DNA of 64,000 bases from Aldehydirespirator sp963662645 (GTDB lineage Bacteria; Actinomycetota; Acidimicrobiia; Acidimicrobiales; Aldehydirespiratoraceae). This document shows, piece after piece, positions 49,635 to 57,369 of this stretch (within the stretch, counting starts at the first letter, position 1; every line of letters starts with the position of its first letter). The position numbers were made by a program, and so were the translations under genes. The stretch covers positions 248,001 to 312,000 of the forward strand of contig OY759762.1 of the NCBI GenBank assembly GCA_963662645.2. Direction: 5' to 3'. The notes under the pieces were generated by a model. The model was not told where the DNA came from, searched no databases, and was given only the letters and a program-made list of their open reading frames with translations.

Positions 49635-51107
49635 ATGCGACCACGGACAACGCTCCGGAGCCACCGCTGCGAGGTGTTCGCGGGGTCGTTGCGGAGGTCC
49701 CCGCTGACGCTAACCGCAGCGCTGGCCGCGGCAGCTCTGGTAGCAGCCGCCTGTTCGGGAGACTCCTCGACCGGGCAGCCCGCCTCGGAGGAGGTCAGCA
49801 GCGCCCCGACGATCCTGGCCACCACCAGCATCTGGGCCGACGTAGTTGCCAATGTGGCCTGCGATGGGCTGGCCGAGGTGGAGACCATCATCCCGATCGG
49901 CGGCGATCCGCACGGTTACGAGCCCTCGATGCAGGACCGGGCGCGTATGGAGAACGCGCCGCTGGTGGTGGCCAACGGCCTGCTGTTGGAGGAGGCCTTG
50001 GAGGACACTCTCGAAGCGGTGGCGGAGTCCGGCACCCCGGTATTCGAGTTCGCCGAAGGAATGGACCCCATCCCGTACGGATTCGAGACCGGCCACGACG
50101 ACGACGGCCACGACGACCACGAAGACGAAGACGGCCACGACGACGACGGCCACGACGAAGACGGCCACGACGACCACGAAGACGAAGACGGCCACGACGA
50201 AGACGGCCACGACGACCACGAAGACGAAGACGGCCACGAAGACGAAGACGGCCACGACGACGACGGCCACGACGAAGACGGCCACGAAGACCACGAAGAC
50301 GAAGACGGCCACGACGAAGACGGCCACGAAGACGACGGCCACGAAGACGACGGCCACGAAGACGACGGCCACGAAGACGACGGCCACGAAGACGACGGCC
50401 ACGACGAAGACGGCCACGACGAAGACGGCCACGACGAAGACGGCCACGACGAAGACGGCCACGACGAAGACGGCCACGACGAAGACGGCCACGACGAAGA
50501 CGGCCACGACGAAGACGGCCACGACGACGGCCACGAAGACCACGAAGACGAAGACGGCCACGACCACGCCCACGGAGCGGAAGATCCGCACGTGTGGTTC
50601 GACCCCCACCGCGTTGCGGAGGCGCTGCCAGCCTTCGCCCAAGTTCTCACGACGGAGGTGGGCCTTGACCAGGCCGCGGTCGAAGCGTGCCTGAACAGCT
50701 ACGTGGCAGAACTGGAGGCGGTGGACGCCGAGATCGCCGCCAAGGTCGAGCAGCTACCGGTCGAGAGCCGCAAGCTGGTGACCAACCACGAGGCGCTCGG
50801 GTACTTTGCCGAACGCTACGGGTTCGAGATCATCGGCACGGTGATCCCCTCACCTTCGAGCATGGCGCAGGCCAGTCCCGCGCAGCTCGGGGAGCTTGCG
50901 GAGATTATCGAGCACGAGGGAATCAAAGCCATCTTCGCCGAGACCCAGCACTCAAGCGACGACATCGAGGCCCTAGCGGCCCGGGTCGGCGATGTCGATG
51001 TGGTCACCCTCTACACCGGCAGCCTCGGGCCTCCCGGCAGCGGCGCGGAGACCTACACCGGATACCTGCGGACCAACACCAATCTGATCGTCGACTCCCT
51101 CAACTGA
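49635..51107 (+). CDS. ZnuA-like metal-binding lipoprotein, copy 2, with giant His/Asp/Glu repeat loop
   Basis: This 490-residue protein is a paralogue of the one at 46846, with a lipoprotein signal ending LVAAAC, then TTSIWADVVANVACDG, GGDPHGYEPS, DPHVWFDPHRV and VTNHEALGYFAERY. The metal-loading loop is expanded to ~160 residues (about 153-313), built almost wholly of GHDED, GHEDD and GHDDH units, with roughly forty His. ATG 49635 has GAAGGGAG in front. It would bind many zinc ions in its loop and pass them to the permease encoded 18 bases downstream. The regular 15-base units suggest that loop length can change by slippage. Confidence 0.92.
   Translation: MRPRTTLRSHRCEVFAGSLRRSPLTLTAALAAAALVAAACSGDSSTGQPASEEVSSAPTILATTSIWADVVANVACDGLAEVETIIPIGGDPHGYEPSMQDRARMENAPLVVANGLLLEEALEDTLEAVAESGTPVFEFAEGMDPIPYGFETGHDDDGHDDHEDEDGHDDDGHDEDGHDDHEDEDGHDEDGHDDHEDEDGHEDEDGHDDDGHDEDGHEDHEDEDGHDEDGHEDDGHEDDGHEDDGHEDDGHEDDGHDEDGHDEDGHDEDGHDEDGHDEDGHDEDGHDEDGHDEDGHDDGHEDHEDEDGHDHAHGAEDPHVWFDPHRVAEALPAFAQVLTTEVGLDQAAVEACLNSYVAELEAVDAEIAAKVEQLPVESRKLVTNHEALGYFAERYGFEIIGTVIPSPSSMAQASPAQLGELAEIIEHEGIKAIFAETQHSSDDIEALAARVGDVDVVTLYTGSLGPPGSGAETYTGYLRTNTNLIVDSLN
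50091..50573. repeat. In-frame low-complexity array of 15-base units (GHDED-type codons)
   Basis: Units such as GACGAAGACGGCCAC are repeated for about 480 bases with a 15-base basic period and some 9- or 12-base variants. Runs of identical units occur at 50330-50400 (GAAGACGACGGCCAC) and 50400-50520 (GACGAAGACGGCCAC). The array keeps the reading frame and encodes the metal loop of the second binding protein. Confidence 0.9.
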
Positions 51108-51125
51108 GCCGGGCCAAGACCCGCC

Positions 51126-52013
51126 ATGGAGTTGCTGACCGACCCCGTGGCATGGTGGATCGACCCGTTCACGTCGAACGTGTTCATGCGGCGAGCCCTC
51201 TACGCGGGCCTGCTGGTGGTGCTCACCACCTCGGTGGTGGGCACCTGGGTGGTGCTGCGGGGCATGAGCTTCCTGGGCGACGCGCTGGCCCACGGCGTGC
51301 TGCCCGGCATCGCGTTGGCGTTCATCGTCGGCGTGGACACCACCATCGGCGCCTTCGTGGCCGCCATGGCGATGGTGTGGGGCATCAACATGATCCGCAG
51401 CCACTCGCCGCTGCCCGAGGACACCTCCATAGGGGTGCTGTTCGTGGGGTTCCTGGCGCTGGCCGTGGTCATCATGTCCAGTTCGTCGGGGGCCTACACC
51501 GGGGACCTCAACCGGTTCTTGTTCGGGTCGGTCACCGGCGTGGATTCCAACGACCTCCGCCGCCAGGCCATCGTGGCGGCAATCTCGCTGGGCGGGGTGG
51601 CCGTGTTCTACCGGGCGTTCCTGGTCATGACCTTCGACCAGGCCCAGGCCCAGGTGCTCGGCCTCCGGCCCCGCTTCGCCCAGGGTGTGCTGCTGGTGCT
51701 CCTCGCCATCTCGATCATCGCCTCGTTCGAGGTGGTCGGGAACCTGCTGGTGTTCGCCTTCCTGATCGCCCCCCCGGCCACCGCAGTCCTGCTGGTGCGC
51801 CGGGTGCCCCGCATTATGGTGGCCGCGGCCGTGGTCGGGTCCGTGTGCACGGTGTTCGGCCTGCTGGCCAGCTACCACTACGACACCGCGGCCGGGGCCA
51901 CCATGGCGCTGGCCACCGTCGTCGTCTTCCTGGCGGTAATGACCACCAAGGCGATACTGATCGCGATTGGCTCGCGCCACCGGCACCGCCAAGCCGCCCT
52001 GGCCGGCACCTGA
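51126..52013 (+). CDS. ZnuB-like ABC permease, copy 2
   Basis: The 295-residue permease is nearly the same as the one at 48097, including long identical DNA stretches (for example around 51220-51290). Differences cluster in loops and at the C-terminus. It follows the second binding-protein gene by 18 bases and would form an importer with it. No ATPase gene is adjacent. It is convergent with the UbiD-like gene; a GC-rich hairpin (GCGACCGG...CCGGGTCGC) at about 52015-52046 may end both transcripts. Confidence 0.92.
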   Translation: MELLTDPVAWWIDPFTSNVFMRRALYAGLLVVLTTSVVGTWVVLRGMSFLGDALAHGVLPGIALAFIVGVDTTIGAFVAAMAMVWGINMIRSHSPLPEDTSIGVLFVGFLALAVVIMSSSSGAYTGDLNRFLFGSVTGVDSNDLRRQAIVAAISLGGVAVFYRAFLVMTFDQAQAQVLGLRPRFAQGVLLVLLAISIIASFEVVGNLLVFAFLIAPPATAVLLVRRVPRIMVAAAVVGSVCTVFGLLASYHYDTAAGATMALATVVVFLAVMTTKAILIAIGSRHRHRQAALAGT

Positions 52014-52066
52014 CGCGACCGGCCCGGGCCGTCCCGCCGGGTCGCATGCAGTCGCGACCGCTGGTT

Positions 52067-53521
52067 CTAGTCTCGCGGCCCTGCCGCTTCGGCGTCGCGC
52101 TCGGTGGCGATCTCTCGGCCCGCGATGAACTCCGTGGCGATCTCTCGGCCCGCTATGAACTCCGCGGCGATCTCTCGGCCCGCGGCGAGCGCCGGGCCTG
52201 AGATCTCGATGCGCTGAGCGTCGAAGCCCTCCCCCCGGGTGGCGTCGAGCGCCAGCCGCGATGTCGTTCCCAGCTTGTCGGCGGAGGGGTCGAGGGCGCT
52301 GCCGGGCAGCCCGTCGATCACGATCATGTCGCGGTCGGGCTGGAAGTGGGTGGCGAGCGCCCAGAGCACTTCCTCGTCCCTGGTGACATCCACATCCGCG
52401 TCGACGGCAACGACCGTCTTCAGGTACGGGTCCCAGCCGAGGAGTCCCAGCAGCGCCTGGCGGGCCTCACCGGGCCGGCGCTCATCGACCGCCACATAGC
52501 AGTGGAAGTGCGTACCCGACTGGGGATAGTGCGCCGCGACCACAGAGGGGAAGCGGTCCTTGAGCTTGGCGATCATCTCCGCCTCGCGGGGCACGCGCCC
52601 GAGGTTGAGATGCTCGTGGGAGTTCCCGCCGACCACGTCGAGCCAGACCGCCCCATTGCGCTGCATGACCGTGCACACGTCGATGCGGTTGCGTGTCGAA
52701 CGGTCCGACGAGTACCCGGAGAACTCGCCGAACGGACCCTCGTCCTCTTCAGCGGCCGGATCGATCTCGCCTTCGAGAACGACCTCGGCCGCCGCCGGAA
52801 CGCGCAGGCCGTGCCTGGGCGTGCGCACGACCTCGAGGGGCTCGCGCAGCAGGCCTCCCGCGATCTCTCGCTCGTCCACGCCGAACGCGACACGAGCCGA
52901 CGCAGCCAGCATGAACAGCGGATGGGCCCCGATGACCATCGCCACCGGAAGCCGCCTGCCGGATGCCGCCGCGGCCTGCAGGAGGCGCCAGAGGTCGCCC
53001 CGGGAGTGGAGGCTCGTGCCCAGCGAGATCGGTGAGGCCACCACCGAGCGGTGGTAGCTCAGGTTGCCGTGCCCGCCTTCGGCATCCTCGGCCACCACGA
53101 TCCCGCTTGTGATATAGGGGCCCCGGTCGGTCGCGAAGTGGGTCAGCAGCGGCAGCTCACCCAGATCGACGCGGTCGCCGGCATCGACCCGATCGGCGAT
53201 CGGCCCGTCATCGAGCTCGGCCATCGGCATCGCCCCAGCGGCCCCACGCTGGTACGCGTCGTGGAGCTCCCCGGGTTGGGCGCCCAGCATCCGCGCGATA
53301 CGAACGCGGGACGCGAACAGGTTCGTCACGACTTCCCGGTCGGCACCCTCGACTCTGGTGAAACGCAGCAGCGGGTGCCGGCCGCGTTCGGCCAGCTCCC
53401 AAACGACCGCTGTGATGTCCTGGTCCAGCGAGACAGGGCGATCCACGTTGTAGACGTCGGCCGGGTGCGTGGCCTCGTAATCGCCAAGAAAGTCCTGGAG
53501 GCCCTGACCGGTCACGGCCAC
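52067..53521 (-). CDS. UbiD-family decarboxylase with repeated C-terminal tail
   Basis: The 484-residue protein is a UbiD-like prenyl-FMN-dependent (de)carboxylase. It shows GNLSYHR for cofactor and metal contact, IGAHPLFMLAAS, GPFGEFSGY and a NSHEHLNLGRVPREAE region. It could remove a carboxyl group from an aromatic or unsaturated acid; the substrate is unknown. Its start at GTG 53521 has CGGAG upstream and lies 13 bases after the CobW stop. At the C-terminus a 10-residue unit, AGREIATEFI, is repeated three times (30-base period), a feature not expected for UbiD. No UbiX flavin prenyltransferase gene is in the window. Confidence 0.86.
   Translation of the reverse strand: MAVTGQGLQDFLGDYEATHPADVYNVDRPVSLDQDITAVVWELAERGRHPLLRFTRVEGADREVVTNLFASRVRIARMLGAQPGELHDAYQRGAAGAMPMAELDDGPIADRVDAGDRVDLGELPLLTHFATDRGPYITSGIVVAEDAEGGHGNLSYHRSVVASPISLGTSLHSRGDLWRLLQAAAASGRRLPVAMVIGAHPLFMLAASARVAFGVDEREIAGGLLREPLEVVRTPRHGLRVPAAAEVVLEGEIDPAAEEDEGPFGEFSGYSSDRSTRNRIDVCTVMQRNGAVWLDVVGGNSHEHLNLGRVPREAEMIAKLKDRFPSVVAAHYPQSGTHFHCYVAVDERRPGEARQALLGLLGWDPYLKTVVAVDADVDVTRDEEVLWALATHFQPDRDMIVIDGLPGSALDPSADKLGTTSRLALDATRGEGFDAQRIEISGPALAAGREIAAEFIAGREIATEFIAGREIATERDAEAAGPRD
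52104..52193. repeat. In-frame tandem 30-base repeat in ubiD-like gene
   Basis: Three near-identical 30-base units, each with GGCGATCTCTCGGCCCGC followed by (G/T)ATGAACTCCG, encode AGREIA(A/T)EFI on the minus strand. Only a few base changes separate them, so the expansion is recent. Confidence 0.85.
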
Positions 53522-53534
53522 GCTGCGCTCCGGG

Positions 53535-54587
53535 TCATGGCACTGGCACCTCGCGGTGCGAGTCCACCACACAGCGCCGGAGGCGCTCGGCCAACTCTTG
53601 CCGCTCCAGATTCTTTCCGATGAAGACCGCCCTGCTGTCGCGATGCGGGCCCTCCCACGGGTCTAGATCGTGGATCTCGAAGATCCGGTGCACGCCCTGC
53701 AACGCGACCCGCCGGTCGTTCCCCGCGACGGCCAGCACTCCCTTCCACCTCAGAAGGTCGGCGCCGTAGTCGGCGGCAATCGCCCGGGCGGCCGCCTCGA
53801 CCAGCTCCCGGTCGAGCTCACCGGCGATCGTGACGGAGCACGTCTCGACGTCGGAATCGTGGCTGTGCACGAAGTGGTTCTCCAGGAACGCCGGATCGGT
53901 GGCGGCCCGCTGCGACACTTCGAATGCCTGGATGCCCAGGATGGCGTCCAGGTTGACCTCCGCATAGCTCGACCGGTCGATCTCCGACCGCTGATTGAAC
54001 TTCCTGATGCGGCGCTCGATCCGCTCGACGGTCTCTTCATCGACCAGGTCGACCTTGTTCACGATGATCCGGTCCGCGCTGACGATCTGGTCGACCGCCT
54101 GGCTGTGGATGCCGTCGTAGCGGACGTCGTCCAGGTGCTGCTCTATGTGCTTGGAGTCGATCAGCGTGACGATGGCGTCCAGGGCCACCTCGTCGAGGAC
54201 CGCGTCGTCCACGAAGAAGGCCTGGGCGACGGGCATCGGGTCGGCGAGGCCGCTGGTCTCGACGAGGATGTAGTCGATGCGGTCGCTGCGGCTCATCAGC
54301 TTTCGGATCACGTCCAGCAGGTCGCCGCGAACCGACGCTATGCAGCAGATGCATCCGTTGACCATCTCGTAGATCTCCTCGTCGGAGGAGACCACCAAGT
54401 CCGAGTCGATGCTTATCTCGCCGAACTCGTTCTCGATGATGGCGATGCGCTTGCCGTGGTTCTCGCGAAGTATGTAGTTGAGCAGGGTCGTCTTTCCCGA
54501 CCCGAGGAAGCCGGTCAGGATGGTGACCGGCAGCCGGTCGACCGGCGCGCGGGCGGCGTTCTCGGCCATCTCGCCGTCGGCGGGCAT
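53535..54587 (-). CDS. CobW/COG0523-family GTPase, probable metal chaperone
   Basis: The 350-residue GTPase has the P-loop TGFLGSGKTT (residues 25-34), the metal-binding CICC in NGCICC (79-82), ENEFGE, and NKVD for guanine binding. The C-terminal CobW_C domain includes WKGVLAV and a His patch (HFVHSHDSD). Relatives such as ZagA/ZNG1 deliver Zn to client enzymes when it is scarce. The neighbouring zinc uptake genes suggest such a role here, though no operator is seen before it. The next gene in the operon is UbiD-like. Confidence 0.9.
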   Translation of the reverse strand: MPADGEMAENAARAPVDRLPVTILTGFLGSGKTTLLNYILRENHGKRIAIIENEFGEISIDSDLVVSSDEEIYEMVNGCICCIASVRGDLLDVIRKLMSRSDRIDYILVETSGLADPMPVAQAFFVDDAVLDEVALDAIVTLIDSKHIEQHLDDVRYDGIHSQAVDQIVSADRIIVNKVDLVDEETVERIERRIRKFNQRSEIDRSSYAEVNLDAILGIQAFEVSQRAATDPAFLENHFVHSHDSDVETCSVTIAGELDRELVEAAARAIAADYGADLLRWKGVLAVAGNDRRVALQGVHRIFEIHDLDPWEGPHRDSRAVFIGKNLERQELAERLRRCVVDSHREVPVP

Positions 54588-54594
54588 GTCCGTG

Positions 54595-55425
54595 CTAGCG
54601 GCCCTCGTCGGGCCAGTCCTGGACTTCCTGGTCGATCCGGTTCCAGAAGGCCTGACGCACGGCCCTCCTGAGGCGGTCCTGACCCCGCAGGCTTCCCCCG
54701 ATCACGTTCTCCACCGCGTAGAGCAGGTCGCCGTCGAGCGACTCCGGTATGCGCGGGCGCTGGTCGAGCAGCGCGTCGAACTCGTCGTCGGAAGCCCGGT
54801 AGAGCCAGCTCTCGGCGAACTCGGTGGCGGCCACCCCCACCGAATCGACGGGATCGTAGGTGTCGGAGGCCGCGTCGTCGGGAGTGCGGCGGCGCCGGAT
54901 GAACCTCGACAGGTCGTCCTTGGTCAACTTGATGACTTCGTCGGCCTCGGTGGTCAGACCACCCGGCGGGCCGGCGCGCTCGTCGCGCGACGCGATGTTG
55001 ATAAGGGTCACCCGCAGTCCCTGGTCTTGGGCCTCCCTCACGCAGTCGAGCAGGTCCTCGTCGGCCGACAGCAGGAAGGCATCGCAGATGGCCCGCTCGC
55101 GCGCGAGCGTGGACAGGTCCCGCTTGATGGCGGCACTCATCGAGGACTGCGGATCGGCGGCACCGCCGGTTTGGAGGCGCAGCTTCATGTTGGGCAGCGT
55201 CGCCACGAGCTGTTGCGCGGGGGTCGGCACACCGTCGGCGGAGGTATCGTACCAGTAGGTGCGAAGCGGCTGGAGGTCGCACACGTCGGTGGCGAGTCCG
55301 ATGAGGAAGTCGTTGGCACCGAGGCCGTAGAGGAGGATCTCCTGGCGCTCGGGGCTGTTGCAGCACAGCATTCCGCCCTCTGCGTAGAGGTACTCAGCGT
55401 CAACGAATATTGCGTAGCGGTCCAT
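54595..55425 (-). CDS. NYN-domain (PIN-like) putative ribonuclease
   Basis: The 276-residue protein starts MDRYAIFVDAEYLYA, the first Asp strand of NYN domains, and has SMSAAIKRDLSTLA and AFLLSADEDLLDCVREAQDQG, carrying the further Asp residues of the active site. The C-terminal ~100 residues are helical and resemble nothing I recognise. NYN proteins are Mg-dependent RNases or RNA-binding regulators. It precedes the CobW gene by 7 bases on the same strand, so the two are probably cotranscribed. The ATG at 55425 is preferred over a start 21 bases upstream. Confidence 0.83.
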   Translation of the reverse strand: MDRYAIFVDAEYLYAEGGMLCCNSPERQEILLYGLGANDFLIGLATDVCDLQPLRTYWYDTSADGVPTPAQQLVATLPNMKLRLQTGGAADPQSSMSAAIKRDLSTLARERAICDAFLLSADEDLLDCVREAQDQGLRVTLINIASRDERAGPPGGLTTEADEVIKLTKDDLSRFIRRRRTPDDAASDTYDPVDSVGVAATEFAESWLYRASDDEFDALLDQRPRIPESLDGDLLYAVENVIGGSLRGQDRLRRAVRQAFWNRIDQEVQDWPDEGR

Positions 55426-55544
55426 GGCGGGAGCCACCCCTCGCATCAGCGTGACGTCCGGCCGGACCCCACGCTGTTGGGCAGGGATCCAAAGGGTGCA
55501 GTTAGTTTAGCCTCCGCCTTCGCCGATCCCTGCATCCAGCGTCG

Positions 55545-55618
55545 TACGCCCCCTGGGACTCGAACCCAGAACCTGCGGATTAAGAGTCCGTTGCTCTGCC
55601 AAATTGAGCTAGAGGCGC
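55545..55618 (-). tRNA. tRNA-Lys (anticodon CTT)
   Basis: Read on the minus strand, GCGCCTC acceptor, TA, D-arm GCTC...GAGC, an anticodon loop CTCTTAA with CTT, and the T-arm CTGGGTTCGAGTCCCAG are seen. The acceptor ends GGGGCGT with discriminator A. CCA is not encoded. One A-C mismatch tops the anticodon stem. Confidence 0.93.
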
Positions 55619-55691
55619 TCGGTGAACATTCCACGATAGCGCTCCGGGAATGCTGCTGCCCCGCGTTTGCCCCGGTGACGTGGGGCACGCG

Positions 55692-55765
55692 GGTGACCGA
55701 GGGGAGTCGAACCCCCGACCTCCGGGACCACAACCCGGCGCTCTAACCTACTGAGCTACGGCCAC
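55692..55765 (-). tRNA. tRNA-His (anticodon GTG)
   Basis: On the minus strand the gene reads GTGGCCG...CGGTCAC with anticodon loop TTGTGGT and T-arm GGGGGTTCGACTCCCCT. The base just before the 5' end (55766) is G on this strand, giving the extra G(-1) opposite the discriminator C typical of tRNA-His. CCA is not encoded. Confidence 0.95.
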
Positions 55766-55818
55766 CACGACCGCCGAAGCGGGCCACTTCACAGCCTACC
55801 GCTAGGTAGGATTGACCC

Positions 55819-55892
55819 GCCCCCGTAGCTCAACTGGATAGAGCGGAGGGTTTCTACCCCTCAGGTTGCGGGTTCGAGTCCTGTCGGGGGTG
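55819..55892 (+). tRNA. tRNA-Arg (anticodon TCT)
   Basis: GCCCCCG acceptor, D-arm GCTC...GAGC, anticodon stem GAGGG/CCCTC with loop TTTCTAC (TCT), T-arm TGCGGGTTCGAGTCCTGTC and 3' acceptor CGGGGGT with discriminator G. CCA is not encoded. It ends 15 bases before the aceA stop, which reads the other way. Confidence 0.93.
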
Positions 55893-55907
55893 CCGCCCCC
55901 GCATGAG

Positions 55908-57212
55908 TCAGAACTGGGCCTGCTCGGTGCTGCCCTCGAGCGCGAGCGTGGACGCCGTACCGCCGGAGATGATCGAAGCCACCTGATCGAAGTATCCGGC
56001 GCCCACCTCGCGCTGGTGGCGGGTGGCGGTGTAGCCGAGGGTCTCCATCGCCATCTCTCCCTGCTGGAGGGCCACGTACGCCTTCATGTCGTCGCACTGG
56101 TAGCCGTACGCCAACTCGAACGCCGACGCGTTGAGCGCATGCCATCCGGCGAGCGTGATGAACTGGAAGGCGTAGCCCATGCCGCCCAGCTCCTTCTGGA
56201 AGACCGCTATCTCGGCGTCGTCGAGGTGCGCCCGCCAGTTGAACGAGGGCGAGCAGTTGTAGGCCAGCATCTTGTTCGGGTACACCGCGTGTATGGCCTT
56301 GGCGAACTCTGAGGCCTCGTCGAGGTCCGGAGTTGAGGTCTCACACCAGAGCAGGTCGCAGTAGGGCGCGTAGGCGAGGCCCCGCTGGATGGGCGCCTGC
56401 AGTCCCGGCGTCGTGGCGAAGAACCCCTCCGCGGTGCGCTCGCCGGTCAACCCGGGCCGGTCCCGGACGTCGATGTCGCTGGTGATGAGACCGGCGCTCA
56501 GCGCGTCGGTGCGGGCGATCAGGAGGGTCTCGACCCCCATGACGTCGGCGGCCAGCCGGGCCGCCTTGAGCGTCGCCAGATGCTGCGAGGTGGGCACTAG
56601 CACCTTCCCGCCCATGTGGCCGCACTTCTTGGCCGAGCTGAGCTGGTCCTCGAAGTGAACGCCGGCCGCGCCGGCCTCGATCATCGCCTTCATCAGTTCG
56701 AAGGCGTTGAGCGGTCCGCCGAAGCCCGCCTCGGCGTCGGCCACGATCGGCAGCATGTAGTCGCGGCTCGGGTTGCCCTCGGTCTCGCTCCACTCGATCT
56801 GGTCGGCCCGTGCGAGCGCGTTGTTGAGGCGGGCCACCAGCGACGGAACGGAGTCGGCCGGGTACAGCGACTGGTCGGGATAGACCTGCCCGGCGAGATT
56901 GGCATCACCGGCCACCTGCCAACCCGACAGGTACAGGGCGGGCAGCCCTGCCTTGGCGAACTGGATCGCCTGCCCGCCGGTCATGGCGCCCAGAGCATGC
57001 ACGTAGTCCGTGGCGTGCAGGAGCTGCCACAGCTTGGCCGCACCGGCGCGGGCCAGAGCGCACTCGGGTCGCACCGAGCCCCGAAGACGGACCACCTCGG
57101 CGGCCGAGTAGTCGCGACGGGTGCCGCGCCATCGGGGGTTGTTCTCCCAGTCGGCCTCCAGCTCCTCCACCTGCCGCGCGAAGCTGGGGCTCGGGTTCGT
57201 CGAATCCACCAT
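55908..57212 (-). CDS. aceA: Isocitrate lyase
   Basis: The 434-residue enzyme cleaves isocitrate to glyoxylate and succinate in the glyoxylate cycle. The catalytic loop KKCGHMGGK holds Cys197, and FEDQ, VADAEAGFGG and NCSPSFNW supply Mg and substrate contacts. Length matches the shorter actinobacterial ICL1 type. The start follows GAGGGTG on the minus strand. The divergent gene at 57370 is a RamB-type regulator, which in corynebacteria and mycobacteria controls isocitrate lyase. No malate synthase gene is in the window. Confidence 0.97.
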   Translation of the reverse strand: MVDSTNPSPSFARQVEELEADWENNPRWRGTRRDYSAAEVVRLRGSVRPECALARAGAAKLWQLLHATDYVHALGAMTGGQAIQFAKAGLPALYLSGWQVAGDANLAGQVYPDQSLYPADSVPSLVARLNNALARADQIEWSETEGNPSRDYMLPIVADAEAGFGGPLNAFELMKAMIEAGAAGVHFEDQLSSAKKCGHMGGKVLVPTSQHLATLKAARLAADVMGVETLLIARTDALSAGLITSDIDVRDRPGLTGERTAEGFFATTPGLQAPIQRGLAYAPYCDLLWCETSTPDLDEASEFAKAIHAVYPNKMLAYNCSPSFNWRAHLDDAEIAVFQKELGGMGYAFQFITLAGWHALNASAFELAYGYQCDDMKAYVALQQGEMAMETLGYTATRHQREVGAGYFDQVASIISGGTASTLALEGSTEQAQF

Positions 57213-57369
57213 CGGTCACCCTCCTGCTAGAGCGGTGCGGCTCTGGCCGCAGCCGCCGGCCGATACGGTCACCCGATTCTCATGGTCGCAATCGACAGAT
57301 GTCAGAAATCTTCGGACAGTGTCGACGCTCAAGTTGTCGATAGGGACAAATTCGGCGATTCTTTCGCAC
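57213..57369. promoter_or_regulatory. Divergent control region of aceA and ramB-like gene
   Basis: The 157-base spacer is AT-richer near 57290-57370, with GACAGATGTCAGAAATCTTC and CTCAAGTTGTCGATAG. It must hold both promoters and any RamB site. A clear match to the AAAGTTTGCAAA-like RamB consensus is not seen. Confidence 0.5.

Noticed and set aside
50091..50573. Regular short repeats that might be taken for a CRISPR array
   Set aside because: The 15-base units have no unique spacers and lie in frame inside a lipoprotein gene, encoding the metal loop.
55545..55892. tRNA genes as integration sites for an element
   Set aside because: No repeated tRNA 3' ends, integrase or foreign-looking DNA are seen beside the three tRNA genes.
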